64,000 nt of DNA from Bacteroidia bacterium (GCA_020635905.1 JACJYV010000011.1:62001-126000), one strand, 5' to 3'; shown: positions 42,884-52,021, counted from the stretch's first letter. The notes: a model not told the origin generated them from the letters alone. A program made the numbers and translations.

Positions 42884-45328
42884 TTAAAAGTCGATTTTGT
42901 AATAAAACAGGGGCAGGAATCCGAGCTGGTATTCTTCGCGGATCGGGTTGCCGCTGGGGTGATCGGGGGCGTAGGTCAGGGTGAGAATGTTCTTGATATT
43001 GAGGAAATTGACGAGGTCAATGGCGATTTCGTGGGTCACTTTGGGGCGATTCCAGCGATAAAGAATTTTTGCATCCACCCTGAAATAAGGTCTGAATTGC
43101 AGGGTATTGACGGTCGAATCCACATATATGATATCCAGAGCCTGTCTTGACGCCTGATCGTCCACGGGGCCGTACCATCGGCCGCCCACGTAGGTGGCTT
43201 TGCCACTGATCTGGAAGGCATTTTTACCTCCTACTTTGAATTCTTTGGCAAAGATGCCGTTGAAGGCGAAGCGGCCGTTGAAGGAGACATTTCGCCAGAC
43301 GTTGTCGCTGCCCTGGTATTTGGCATCGAAAACGGAGCCCGTGGCCAGGAAGTACCATCCTCCACGGAAAAAGCGTTCCAGGGTAAGTTCCAGGCCGTAA
43401 TTGCGCCCGTGTCCGGTATTCTGGAGGGAGTCTGGGAAGAAGCGGGCAAAGCCCGATCCTGCATTCAGCAGGCTGAATGAACTGGTTTTGACATCCACAG
43501 GGATGTTGAAGAGGTATTGGTAATATACTTCGGCCCGCAGACGCAGGTTTTTACCGATCAGCATGTCGTAGCCGAGTACATTGTGGATGCTTTTGCTGAG
43601 GCCCATGCCTGTATTCTGGGGTTGTGGCACCCGGTTGATGGTTTTTTGGCCGTAAAAATACAGATAGGGCGACTGAATCTGGGAGTGAAGGCCGGCCCCA
43701 AAGCTGAGACGTTTTCCTCCACCCAGGTTGTACTGGGCTCCAATGCGGGGCTCGACGGGTGAAAAGCTGTTTTTATTGAGACTCCAGTAAAGGCTGGTCA
43801 GTCCGGCAGTAAAGGTAAATTTGTCTTTGACATTCAGTTTGTATTGTATGTAGGGTTGGGCCAGAATGGCTCCCTGGTGGGCATTCCAGCGGATCACCCA
43901 GGGTGCAAGGCCGTTGGCCTTGCCATTGGAATCGGTCAGCACGGTGCGGGCGCTGTCGATGTAGTTCATATCGTAATAATCCACATTGAATCCCGCCTTG
44001 ATCACCTGATTTCGCCCGATTTTCTTGTTGATGAAAAAGTAGGTGTTGATCTTGTTTTCGGCAAAGGTGTAATCAAGAATGGGAGGGAGGGAATCGTACA
44101 CGAAGTTGCCGAGGGAGTCTACATGACGGAATATCTGGTCGTGATTGGACAGAACTTTCTGCTGGGATGCCGCGATGGAGGCCTTGATAAAAGTGCTTTG
44201 GTTGAGGGGATGGGTGTAATTTACCCCGCCCACCACAGTACGGGAACCAAAATACTGGTCCCGGTCGTTGTCGCCATAGATGAGGGTGGCGGTGTCGGGT
44301 TTGGTGGCCTCGCTCAGCACAATGTCGATGTCACTGTAGCCGCCCATGCCCCAGACCGCCAGGTTGGCTCCGCTCTTAAGGGGGAAATTGAGGCGAAATG
44401 CTCCGTCGAGGTACTGGGGAACGGCATCCGTGCCCACGTTGATGCCCATGAAGCTGAACAACTGCAGGGTGGAGTAGCGAAACATACCCAGATAGGAAGC
44501 ACCCGTCTTTTTGGAAAGGGGGCCTTCGGCCATCAACTCTGTCCCAAGAAAGCCGAGCTGGCCGCTGAATTCGTGTTTTTCATTATTGCCGTTGCGCATT
44601 TTGAGGTCGAATACCCCGCTGATGCCGTTTGCATATTCGCCCGGGAAAGCCCCGGTAAAAAAGTCTGAGTTGGAGAGAAATTTGTTGTTGAGGATGGTGA
44701 CAGAGCCCCCGCCAGTGCCGGGGATCACGAAGTGGTTGGGATTGGGAATGTTGACCCCGTCCAGTCGCCAGAGTACGCCTGAGGGCGTATTGCCCCGCAC
44801 CACGATGTCGTTGCGGGAGTCGTCGGCGCCCTGCACCCCGGCATAGTTGGAGGCCATACGGGCGGGTTCGCCACGGGAGCCTGCATAAAGGTTGGTTTCC
44901 ACTACGGAAAACTCGCGTGCGGACACGGTTGCCATCTCGTTGCGGGCGTCGCCCACCTGTTTGGTGGCGGTCAGCTCGACCGCTTCCATTTCCACAGAGG
45001 AGGAGCGCAGACTCACGTTGATGATCACTTCTTTGGCAGAAGTGACAATAATGTTGTTCATGGAAGTAGTGAGGTAGCCCATCATGACATAGTCGATGGA
45101 TACGCGCCCCACGGGTACTGATTCCACCCGGTAATTTCCGTCCTCGTCGGCCAGGGCACCTTTCACGGAACCGTCTTCGAGGGTCACTATCACTTTGGTG
45201 CCGCCCAGGGGATATTGAGATTCGTCATCCACGATTTTTCCGCGGATGGTCTGGAGGGGTTGAGCGAAGGCGGGGATTAAAAAGGTTAAAAAGCCAAGAA
45301 TCAGAAGGGCGTGGCGGTGGAATGTCAT
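42884..45328 (-). CDS. TonB-dependent outer membrane receptor with carboxypeptidase-like domain
   Basis: An 814-residue protein from the ATG at 45328, chosen because a signal peptide (LLILGFLTFLIPAFAQ) follows; an open frame upstream to 45532 runs through repetitive intergenic DNA. Features: beta-sandwich domain (TIRGKIVDDESQYPLGG), plug (DSRNDIVVRGNTPSGVLWRLDGVNIPNPNH), and large barrel ending with YKIDF. It lies 17 bases downstream of the kinase-regulator pair's region in the same orientation but is transcribed before it. No SusD gene follows. Ligand unknown. Confidence 0.85.
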   Translation of the reverse strand: MTFHRHALLILGFLTFLIPAFAQPLQTIRGKIVDDESQYPLGGTKVIVTLEDGSVKGALADEDGNYRVESVPVGRVSIDYVMMGYLTTSMNNIIVTSAKEVIINVSLRSSSVEMEAVELTATKQVGDARNEMATVSAREFSVVETNLYAGSRGEPARMASNYAGVQGADDSRNDIVVRGNTPSGVLWRLDGVNIPNPNHFVIPGTGGGSVTILNNKFLSNSDFFTGAFPGEYANGISGVFDLKMRNGNNEKHEFSGQLGFLGTELMAEGPLSKKTGASYLGMFRYSTLQLFSFMGINVGTDAVPQYLDGAFRLNFPLKSGANLAVWGMGGYSDIDIVLSEATKPDTATLIYGDNDRDQYFGSRTVVGGVNYTHPLNQSTFIKASIAASQQKVLSNHDQIFRHVDSLGNFVYDSLPPILDYTFAENKINTYFFINKKIGRNQVIKAGFNVDYYDMNYIDSARTVLTDSNGKANGLAPWVIRWNAHQGAILAQPYIQYKLNVKDKFTFTAGLTSLYWSLNKNSFSPVEPRIGAQYNLGGGKRLSFGAGLHSQIQSPYLYFYGQKTINRVPQPQNTGMGLSKSIHNVLGYDMLIGKNLRLRAEVYYQYLFNIPVDVKTSSFSLLNAGSGFARFFPDSLQNTGHGRNYGLELTLERFFRGGWYFLATGSVFDAKYQGSDNVWRNVSFNGRFAFNGIFAKEFKVGGKNAFQISGKATYVGGRWYGPVDDQASRQALDIIYVDSTVNTLQFRPYFRVDAKILYRWNRPKVTHEIAIDLVNFLNIKNILTLTYAPDHPSGNPIREEYQLGFLPLFYYKIDF

Positions 45329-45439
45329 GCGTGTTTCTCTGTAGTTCCCAATGGATATTAAAACTAAGGGATAATGGTGAATTGGGCAATAGTATTTTTG
45401 GGGATGGGAGAGGGGAAGCTTGCGCTTTGGTTTTGGGTT

Positions 45440-45470
45440 TTCAACACAAAGGCACAAAGTACACAAAGGA
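45440..45470. repeat. CACAAAG-type string
   Basis: CAACACAAAGGCACAAAGTACACAAAGG: three steps of CACAAAG spaced about nine bases apart (shown in order, not as one literal). The family matches the block repeats at 33557 and 33838. It lies upstream of the TonB receptor start, where no gene is present. Confidence 0.5.
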
Positions 45471-45533
45471 TTATTAGAGTTTAGGTGGGTTTTTATGGGA
45501 AACTTCGCTTCTGGCTTAGGAAATTTCGCCAAA

Positions 45534-45574
45534 GAAAAAGTCCTTAGCCCGGATTCTACTCAGGACTAAGGACT
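45534..45574 (-). terminator. Terminator of the T9SS protein gene
   Basis: On the minus strand the stem AGTCCTTAG (45566-45574) pairs with CTAAGGACT (45539-45547) and is followed by TTTTT. A third copy of the same arm (45594-45602) lies just before the stop of the gene. It sits about 30 bases downstream of that stop. Confidence 0.65.
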
Positions 45575-45603
45575 CTCTTCTAAAGATTCCCTTCTAAGGA
45601 CTC

Positions 45604-47532
45604 TTAATGGACGACCACCAGTTTTTCGCTGAAAATGGGGCCGTTTTCGTTGGAGACTTTGACCAGGTAGGTGCCGGCCTGGAGGTAGGTGGTTTCGAAG
45701 GAAACCATGCCCTCGCCTTTGAAAAGCTGGTCATGCATGAGCAGACGGATTTTTTCGCCGTTGAGGTTGAATAGTTCGGCATCGTAGAGGCCGGTGGCAG
45801 GCACGGTGAATTCCATTTTTACCCGCTCAGAGGTGGGGTTGGGAAACAGGGTAAAGGTCTGCTTCGCGGGCTCCACTCCCGGGTCGTTGGAAACGACCGG
45901 GGCACAGGGCGAGTAAACCTGGGTAATCCAGGTGCCGTGCAAGTGCGAAGTGGGGCTGTAGCCATAATATCCCGCCCCGTAGGCTTCGCCCGGGTTCACA
46001 GGATTGACTGCCAGTTCGGCATAATCTCCCCAGCGGGAAGGTCCTGTGCCGGTCATTTTGATGTAGGTGGCTCCCTTTTTGCAAATCACAGGCGCACTCA
46101 TGATGCCGGTCGAATCCATGAATACCACGGCGGTGCCAGGGTAGTGGTTGGCGGAGGCCATGTCAAAGAAAATGAGGGAGGTATTGTCGCCGTTGGGGCC
46201 ATCGCAGCCGCCGCAGGCGAAGCCGGGATACGCCATTTCCATGGTGTCTGAACGGAGCATGGTGCCGTCCACAAAGGCAAAAGCGGGCTGGTCAATGCCT
46301 TCCATCACCCCAATGTAGATGCCCGCTTTTCCATTGGCACTGGCATTCATACCGAGGTAAATTTTTCCGTTTTCATACATACAACCCCTCACGCGGCAAT
46401 CGCGGGTATCCAGTCCCTGGGTACTGCCCAGCTGGGAGGCATCAGGGGCAATGGAGTAGGTGAGGTTGCCGGAAACAGCCGTGGTTTTGAAAGCCACGGT
46501 GGAGGAGGTCAGGGTGTCGGTGATTTCATGCAGCCAGAATTGGCTGCTGGCTCCAAACGGAGAGCTTCTGCTGCTGACCAGGTACATGTTGGGGGAGTAA
46601 AATTTGGAGCAGCCCTCGGCGGGGTACATGGCAAAGTAGGAAGTGCCCTGCTGGCCCCAGCCTTTCCAGTTGAGGGTGGCAGCACCCGTGTATCCATCCA
46701 CTTTGTTGATTTGGTACACGTAGGCGCCCACGCTGGAATTGGAATTGGAAAAGAGGTTCACGGTCACGAATAATTCCTTCCCGTTGATCCCAATCTGGGG
46801 GTAATCGGCCCAGGTAGAGCCAAAGGTGGCGGCGTCGGGGTTGCCCGTGATGGTGTACACATTCCAGTTTCCGTTGGGGTCGGCCGTTTCAGAAAAGGCG
46901 ATCACTACCCGTGAGGTGCTGGAGTTGTCTCCGTTGAGGTAAACCAGCACGTAGCGCCCCCACTGTTTGTCGTAAGTGAGTTTGGGGTCGAATACGAGGT
47001 TGGAACTGGAGTAAAAGCTGGCCAGCGTGGATACGGAGGTTGCCCCGCCACCCGTGGTTTTGAAGGTAAATACCCGGGAATTGGTGGCGCTGATCACGTA
47101 CCCGTTGCTACCCATGGTGATAGAGTTATCGTTGGGGATTTCGTCGGCATAATTTCCAAAAAAGGAATAGCCTGTGGTGGGGGCATCAATGTTGGTGCCT
47201 GAGGTCTTACCTGCAGGTGCCTGATTGCCTTCCTTTTGCATGATTTCGGCCTTGATGCGGTTGGCTTCTGCTTTGGCTTTGGCGTATTCATCCCGGGCAA
47301 CATCCTCCCCCGGGGCCCGGACAATTTTGGTATTTCGCATGTTTACGGCCCACTCTTCCCGGTGATCAGAAAGGCGAATGGTATTCACTTTGGGCGCCTG
47401 CTGCACGGGGTAGGAGATCATCTCCTCCACGGTTTGATTGGGAGTTGCCGGCTTTTGGGCGGAAACCCATCCGCTTGCCAAAACCAGCATTCCCACCACT
47501 AATCCTGTAATTTTTCCTTGGCTGAATTTCAT
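45604..47532 (-). CDS. T9SS-exported protein of unknown function
   Basis: A 642-residue secreted protein. A signal peptide (1-25, ending WVSAQ) is followed by a helical, charged pro-region, then a long beta-rich region (about 140-540) that contains YGSYPAEG-like aromatic turns, YPQIGINGKELFVTVNLF, and several glycine-asparagine loops. It may form a beta-propeller, but I see no catalytic motif. The last 80 residues are a type A T9SS sorting domain (FTLFPNPTSERVKMEF, YDAELFNLNGEKI, YLQAGTYLVKVSNENG, KLVVVH). It is therefore secreted through the outer membrane. A terminator lies downstream at 45534-45574. Confidence 0.8.
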   Translation of the reverse strand: MKFSQGKITGLVVGMLVLASGWVSAQKPATPNQTVEEMISYPVQQAPKVNTIRLSDHREEWAVNMRNTKIVRAPGEDVARDEYAKAKAEANRIKAEIMQKEGNQAPAGKTSGTNIDAPTTGYSFFGNYADEIPNDNSITMGSNGYVISATNSRVFTFKTTGGGATSVSTLASFYSSSNLVFDPKLTYDKQWGRYVLVYLNGDNSSTSRVVIAFSETADPNGNWNVYTITGNPDAATFGSTWADYPQIGINGKELFVTVNLFSNSNSSVGAYVYQINKVDGYTGAATLNWKGWGQQGTSYFAMYPAEGCSKFYSPNMYLVSSRSSPFGASSQFWLHEITDTLTSSTVAFKTTAVSGNLTYSIAPDASQLGSTQGLDTRDCRVRGCMYENGKIYLGMNASANGKAGIYIGVMEGIDQPAFAFVDGTMLRSDTMEMAYPGFACGGCDGPNGDNTSLIFFDMASANHYPGTAVVFMDSTGIMSAPVICKKGATYIKMTGTGPSRWGDYAELAVNPVNPGEAYGAGYYGYSPTSHLHGTWITQVYSPCAPVVSNDPGVEPAKQTFTLFPNPTSERVKMEFTVPATGLYDAELFNLNGEKIRLLMHDQLFKGEGMVSFETTYLQAGTYLVKVSNENGPIFSEKLVVVH

Positions 47533-47571
47533 TTGAATAAAAAATTTCGCTTGGTAATGATTTTTCTAACG

Positions 47572-47690
47572 GTTACCCCTGAAAACCTCAAATTTCGTGG
47601 TTGGACCTGGTTCAGAAGTGCTCATTTACCCCGTAAACTCGCCTTGATTGCCAGCGCCTGCCCTGATCTTCATAGTTTTTAGAGGTTCCC
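47572..47690. repeat. Hairpin repeat element, copy 2
   Basis: The right end reads GTTTTTAGAGGTTCCC as in copy 1, with CCTGATCTTCAT before it; the left end is degenerate (ACCCCTGAAAACCTC). The core TTGGACCTGGTTCAGAAGTG is shared with the other copies. It is the only copy lying between divergent genes. Confidence 0.7.
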
Positions 47691-47823
47691 AGATATTGCA
47701 ATTTAGACAAAATTGCCTAATTCCCCGATTTCAGTTTACCCCTTCTGATTACAGGCTTTTTGGGGGTAAAATTCTCCCGGAAACTTCCCAAAACCACCTG
47801 CTGAGCAAAACTGACCCAAATCA

Positions 47824-47855
47824 TTGTTTCGCCTGAACGGGTCTGAGTACTTTTG
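47824..47855 (+). promoter_or_regulatory. Bacteroidota-type promoter
   Basis: TTG at 47824-47826 and TACTTTTG at 47848-47855 are separated by 21 bases. Predicted transcription start near 47860 is about 20 bases before the ATG at 47881, and rules out the ATG at 47824-region reading as the true start, because that frame would begin inside the promoter. Confidence 0.6.
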
Positions 47856-47880
47856 GTTATCTGAAAAAAACGAAATAATT

Positions 47881-48255
47881 ATGGGTATTGTCATCACCAA
47901 GCACAAAAAACTCGCTGAAGTTCAGGAAGAATTTCACGCCAAATTTCCTTACCTGAAACTGGAATTCTTCTCCAAAAGCCACGGAGAACATGAGGGATCG
48001 CCCCGTAAAAACCTGCTCAACCACAATCTGACCGTAAGTGAAGCGGGGAATTTTGACCATAATGAGGAACTCAGTCTGGATGGTCATACCAGGGTACGAA
48101 GCCTGGAACACCTCTTTCACGATCATTTTGGTCTGAATGTGCAGGTTTTTCGCAAGTCGGGTACCGCGTGGTTGCAGACCACGGCCACGGACGACTGGAC
48201 CCTGAGCCACCAAAACGAGGTGGGACACGAAGACAGTCACTTTCCCGTGGAATAG
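47881..48255 (+). CDS. Small conserved-looking protein, function unknown
   Basis: A 124-residue soluble protein. The ATG at 47881 is chosen because a good promoter lies just upstream, and the first residues MGIVITKHKKL look like a compact domain start; a longer reading from 47824 begins within the promoter. Motifs noted are LAEVQEEFHAKFPYLKLEFF, LSLDGHTRVRSLEHLFHDHFGLNVQVFRKSG and the Trp-rich TTATDDWTLSHQNEVGHE near the end. No signal or membrane segment. I do not recognise a named family. Confidence 0.6.
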   Translation: MGIVITKHKKLAEVQEEFHAKFPYLKLEFFSKSHGEHEGSPRKNLLNHNLTVSEAGNFDHNEELSLDGHTRVRSLEHLFHDHFGLNVQVFRKSGTAWLQTTATDDWTLSHQNEVGHEDSHFPVE

Positions 48256-48315
48256 TTTGCAAGGTTATTGGGCAATTTTTTTTATATTAGGGTATTATTC
48301 GAATAAGATTCTGTT

Positions 48316-48528
48316 ATGAAGAAATTTGTAATGTTTACCCTGGCCACCCTTTTGCTGGTTGGTGTGTTTACTTTTTCAGGTTGCCGACCCACGCAAAGAA
48401 GGACTACCTGGTTTTCGGGAGACAAGAACGTAACCATTGTCAAGCACAAAAAATACAAGCGCTACAAGCCCAATACCAAGCCAGTGACCTCGCGTCGCTT
48501 TAACCGGGCTCCTTCCAGATATCACTAA
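48316..48528 (+). CDS. Small basic lipoprotein
   Basis: A 70-residue protein with a lipoprotein signal and lipobox FSGC (19-22). After the cysteine the protein is strongly basic (KHKKYKRYKP, RRFNRAPSRYH). It might bind nucleic acid or polyanionic polymers at the inner leaflet or surface, but this is speculation. No homologue recognised. Hairpin element copy 3 begins two bases after its stop. Confidence 0.6.
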   Translation: MKKFVMFTLATLLLVGVFTFSGCRPTQRRTTWFSGDKNVTIVKHKKYKRYKPNTKPVTSRRFNRAPSRYH

Positions 48529-48529
48529 A

Positions 48530-48651
48530 GAAACCCCTAAAAACTTCGAATCTCTACGTTGGACTTGGTTCAGAAATGCTCATTTACGGTAGTAAACTGC
48601 GCTTTCCTCACCTGAGTCCGCCTTGATCTTCTTTGTTTTTAGAGGTTTCCC
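48530..48651. repeat. Hairpin repeat element, copy 3
   Basis: Begins GAAACCCCTAAAAAC and ends GTTTTTAGAGGTTTCC, an inverted repeat with one mismatch. The core reads CTACGTTGGACTTGGTTCAG. It starts two bases after the stop of the lipoprotein and stops three bases before a terminator. Confidence 0.72.
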
Positions 48652-48653
48652 AA

Positions 48654-48684
48654 TAAAAAAAGGCTACCCTGGTGGATAGCCCCT
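48654..48684 (-). terminator. Terminator for the redoxin operon
   Basis: On the minus strand GGCTATCC pairs with GGGTAGCC (core GGCTA/TAGCC) and is followed by seven T bases. It lies about 25 bases after the stop of the 48707 gene. Confidence 0.75.
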
Positions 48685-48706
48685 TTTGTATTCGGTCGCA
48701 TTTCCT

Positions 48707-49225
48707 TTAACGCCATTTGATGCTGCATCCCACGGGAGTTGTGCGGGCAGTTTCGACTGTATTTCCCTGATCAAAAGCCGCAATGGCATTTTCCAGGTAT
48801 CGTTCCCTTACAGAGCCTTCGTGTTCCCAGTTGTCGTCAATGGAACCCTGGTAAACGATCTCCAGGTCTGGATTGAGCAGGTATGCATGGGGGGTGCGCT
48901 CAGCCTGGTAGGCATGCGCCACCTGCTGGCTTTCGTCAAAGCAGTATTCGAAATTGAATCCTCGCTGGGCCGCCCTTTCTTTCATGCGCTCAAAATTGTC
49001 CTGAGGATATTTTGCCGGGTCATTTGAACTGATTGCAATCAGGGGATACCCCAGGGACGCATATTTTTCCTGAAAACGAATCAACCTTTGCTCATAAGCC
49101 ACTGCATAGGGGCAATGATTACAGGTAAACACAATTACCAGTCCCCGGGCTTCAGGAAATGAAGCCGGGGAAATGGTTTTACCGCTGACTGAGGGCAGAC
49201 TAAAATCCAGTTTGGATGGCTGCAT
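48707..49225 (-). CDS. Redoxin-like thioredoxin-fold protein
   Basis: A 172-residue cytosolic or periplasmic protein starting at the ATG at 49225, which shares a base with the upstream stop (TGATG). The thioredoxin-fold active site is FTCNHCPYA (CxxC within CNHC). It has VIAISSND-like strand (IAISSND) and TPHAYLL (cis-Pro loop). It ends VGCSIKW. It lacks a signal peptide, unlike the neighbour. Paired with a close homologue, it probably reduces disulfides or peroxides. Gene order and overlap show an operon of three. Confidence 0.85.
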   Translation of the reverse strand: MQPSKLDFSLPSVSGKTISPASFPEARGLVIVFTCNHCPYAVAYEQRLIRFQEKYASLGYPLIAISSNDPAKYPQDNFERMKERAAQRGFNFEYCFDESQQVAHAYQAERTPHAYLLNPDLEIVYQGSIDDNWEHEGSVRERYLENAIAAFDQGNTVETARTTPVGCSIKWR

Positions 49226-49839
49226 CAGGATTTTTTCCACTTGATGCCACAACCTACTGCCTTGGTTTCGGCAGGATCGGGCATGGTGCCTGACTGGACA
49301 GCCTGGATGGCGTCTTTCAGGAAATTGCTTTCCACAGAACCTGCATCTTTGGCATTGTCGTCGATGGCGCCAATGTAAGCCACCACCCGCTGACCGTCGT
49401 TATTGGCCACCAGAAATACGTGGGGAGTTTTGCTGGCGCCATAGGCTTTGGCAATTTCCTGGGTCTCGTCGTGGAGGTAGGGGAAGGTGAATCCTTTTTC
49501 TTTGGCCCGTTTCTTCATTTCCTTGTATGAATCATCGGGGTATTGCTCTGCATCGTTGGGATTGATGGCAATGACCGGCCAGCCCTGGGGCGCAAATTCG
49601 TTATTGATTTCAATGATGCGGTCTTCGTAGAGTTTGGAATAGGGGCAATGGTTGCAGGTGAAAATCACAATGTAACCTGTGGCTTCGCTGAAGGAGTCCA
49701 TGGAAACCATCTCTCCGTTGATGTTTTTCAGGTTGAATTCAGGGGCTACGGCTCCCACCTGGGTTTGGGCCATCAGGGTATTGAACCAGAAAAAGGCGGC
49801 AAGCAGGGGCAGCGAAAAGGCAATGGATAGTTTTTTCAT
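49225..49839 (-). CDS. Exported redoxin-like thioredoxin-fold protein
   Basis: A 204-residue protein with a signal peptide (1-25, ending LMAQ). Active site FTCNHCPYS, cis-Pro loop TPHVFLV and C-terminal VGCGIKW resemble the downstream 48707 gene product. It is presumably periplasmic. Its ATG shares a base with the stop of the TlpA-like gene upstream (TAATG). Family role: thiol-disulfide exchange or peroxide reduction. Confidence 0.86.
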   Translation of the reverse strand: MKKLSIAFSLPLLAAFFWFNTLMAQTQVGAVAPEFNLKNINGEMVSMDSFSEATGYIVIFTCNHCPYSKLYEDRIIEINNEFAPQGWPVIAINPNDAEQYPDDSYKEMKKRAKEKGFTFPYLHDETQEIAKAYGASKTPHVFLVANNDGQRVVAYIGAIDDNAKDAGSVESNFLKDAIQAVQSGTMPDPAETKAVGCGIKWKKS

Positions 49840-50363
49840 TATTCAGTTTCTATTAAGGGTTTAACAATCTCATTCAGTTCAACAAAGGATTCGAAATCCT
49901 CCCGGTAAAACCGGTGGTAATTTTTGGCTGGATTGAATACCCAGGTGGCGGGAATGGCCCCGTCCCAGACAGGATCAATGAGAGGCATCCAGTCATTATA
50001 CTTTATTTCATCCAGTAATACGACCCTGGAAGCCAGTTTTTTCTTTTTCAGAAAGGGAATCAGGCGGGAATCGTAATCGTCGGCAAAATCGAGGGTAACC
50101 AGAATAATTTGTACTGGCTCTTCGGAAAGGGTCTTGTTTAATTCTTCAAAATAGGGCAGTTCAGCCACACAGGGTTTACACCAGGTCGCCCAAAAATTAA
50201 CGATGTAAGTGGTGTCCGTGCCTGAATTTCGCAGGTCTTCGAGGTAGGACATTTTTACAATTTTGGGGGATTGGGCGGACAAAGGAGTGACCGCCGGGCC
50301 GAAAAGCCAGCTTGCCGCCAGAAGGGCGGAAAGGCAGATTAAGTTTTTAAACAATGTCACCAC
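49839..50363 (-). CDS. TlpA-like thioredoxin-fold protein
   Basis: A 174-residue protein with a signal-like hydrophobic N-terminus (about 8-30) followed by the TlpA active site FWATWCKPC (CxxC). Cis-Pro region IPATWVF. Periplasmic thiol-disulfide exchange is expected. It overlaps the next gene by one base. The three-gene operon therefore provides two CNHC redoxins and one CKPC TlpA protein, suggesting a thiol redox relay. Confidence 0.86.
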   Translation of the reverse strand: MVTLFKNLICLSALLAASWLFGPAVTPLSAQSPKIVKMSYLEDLRNSGTDTTYIVNFWATWCKPCVAELPYFEELNKTLSEEPVQIILVTLDFADDYDSRLIPFLKKKKLASRVVLLDEIKYNDWMPLIDPVWDGAIPATWVFNPAKNYHRFYREDFESFVELNEIVKPLIETE

Positions 50364-50445
50364 ATTGAAAATCAGGGGTTAGCTTGTTATGTGGCCTTTA
50401 AATTAAACGAATCTTTGGAAGTTTGGTTCATTTTTAAGAAATATT

Positions 50446-51957
50446 TTACGCGGGATTTGGGTTTTCAGTCTGGATTTTTTCCAGAAACCAATTGTGAAAA
50501 GGAATCAATTCGGGGCCGCCCGGATGCCAGGCCAGTTCACCTTCGGGCTGGGCCAGCCCGTTCAGATCATCCCGGACCAGTCCGGCCAGTCGTTCAAAAT
50601 GGTAATTTTGCTTGACCAGCCTGTTCAAAATACGCACCACAACCTGATAACGCAGTCTCACCTCTCCTTTCTTGATCAGACGGTTGACCTGTTTGCGCAG
50701 GGCGTCCAGATTCAGCTCGATTTCATCCGTCATTTCCAGTTCGATGCGGGTCAGGATGGAAAGTATCCGTTGGGCCATATTCCATTCGGGCAATTGAGGA
50801 ATGCCAGCCTCGTACTCTTTCAGAGTTTGCAGACAGGCCGCAAAATCTTTGCGGGCAAAGGCAACTGAGGCGAGCAGCAGCTTCTGCCTGAGCCTGAATT
50901 CGTTGCTTTCGGCGGAGGCACTGGTTTCCTGAAAAAGCTGACCCGCCAGCCCGGGCTGTCCACTGTGGAAAAGAGCGAGGAATTTTATTTCCCGTATCCT
51001 GGCCTGGTCTGTGTGAAACAGGGGAAACTGAGTTTCTGCTTTGCGGGCCACGCCCAGGGCATTTGAAAAATGCCCTGCTTCCAGTTCAGTTTCAGCGTAT
51101 CGCTTCAGAAATGAGCCCAACTGAGCCTGACTGAGGTGCTCTGGGTGCTTTTCGATGGTCCGCAGGTTCTTTTGGAAAATATTCAGGGCCCGGTCTGGCT
51201 TATGCTGCAGGAGAAATTGTTCGATTTGAAATAAATCATGGTAGAAGGCCAGCAAAAAGGATGTATGGCGGGCCACTCCTGGCTTCAACAGCCTGATGCC
51301 AGCCTCCACCATCTCCATCATTTGTTTTTCCTGGCTGCCCGTCCTGCGCACCAGATCGAGTCGGGTGTGAATCTGGGTGGCCTGGGCAAGCAGGGTTCTG
51401 AGTTGGTGAAATTGGTCCAGTTTTCGGGCACAATCCTCAAAGGCGGGCAGATCAGAGGTGATACGGGCCACTTCCTGGCTGATTTCGAGCACTTCCACCA
51501 CTTCAGGATAATATTCCCCGGATATGGCTTTCCTTTCAATTTTTCTGAGCAGAGGTATGATTTCCTCCGTAATTCCGCGGTTGAGCAATATGCGGGCCTG
51601 GATCAGTTTGCGTCTGAGATCGAGGCCTACCCGGCTGTGTTCAGGATAAAGGCCCTTTCTTTCAGTGTTAATCTCCAGAATCAGACCTTCGTAAATTTTG
51701 CTTAAAAGCCTTAACCTGAGGAATTTGAATCCTCCTGAACCCTCCTCGGGATAAAGCCGGGCAATGATTTCGTCTTCCTCCGTGGCAGAATCCATCTCCA
51801 GCAATAATTCCAGCAACTCGAGGGTTTTGACCTTGTGGCTCTCATCAAAATTGGGGTCAAAGCAGCTCAGATACTGCTTTACGCTGTTGATCTCTTCCTG
51901 CGAAAGTTGTTCCAACAGGTGCCGGATGTAGTGCAAGCCCTTTTTCTTTCTTCCCAT
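50446..51957 (-). CDS. Large helical-repeat protein, paralogue of 20727-22256
   Basis: A 503-residue soluble protein, predicted alpha-helical, with clear TPR-like pairs through the centre. Its N-terminal region HYIRHLLEQLSQEEINSVKQYL, LELLELLLEMDSATEEDEI and FLRLRLLSKIYEGLILEI aligns with the 20727 protein. No signal or membrane segment. Upstream, on the plus strand, are small unknown genes and ruvX. Function unknown; likely a scaffold. Confidence 0.75.
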   Translation of the reverse strand: MGRKKKGLHYIRHLLEQLSQEEINSVKQYLSCFDPNFDESHKVKTLELLELLLEMDSATEEDEIIARLYPEEGSGGFKFLRLRLLSKIYEGLILEINTERKGLYPEHSRVGLDLRRKLIQARILLNRGITEEIIPLLRKIERKAISGEYYPEVVEVLEISQEVARITSDLPAFEDCARKLDQFHQLRTLLAQATQIHTRLDLVRRTGSQEKQMMEMVEAGIRLLKPGVARHTSFLLAFYHDLFQIEQFLLQHKPDRALNIFQKNLRTIEKHPEHLSQAQLGSFLKRYAETELEAGHFSNALGVARKAETQFPLFHTDQARIREIKFLALFHSGQPGLAGQLFQETSASAESNEFRLRQKLLLASVAFARKDFAACLQTLKEYEAGIPQLPEWNMAQRILSILTRIELEMTDEIELNLDALRKQVNRLIKKGEVRLRYQVVVRILNRLVKQNYHFERLAGLVRDDLNGLAQPEGELAWHPGGPELIPFHNWFLEKIQTENPNPA

Positions 51958-52021
51958 GGTTTAGTCTCAGTCTGCAAAAATTTCATCATAATTTACACGC
52001 ATTGCAACTTTTGATTGTCAT

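Larger units (their letters stand above)
47533..47880. other. Intergenic region with hairpin repeat and promoter
   Basis: Between divergent genes. It contains hairpin element copy 2 (47572-47690) and a Bacteroidota-type promoter (47824-47855). I see nothing else of note; no coding frame in it is credible. Confidence 0.6.

Noticed and set aside
45329..45532. N-terminal extension of the 42884 TonB receptor
   Set aside because: It translates a repeat-rich intergenic stretch including CACAAAG strings and precedes the true signal peptide.
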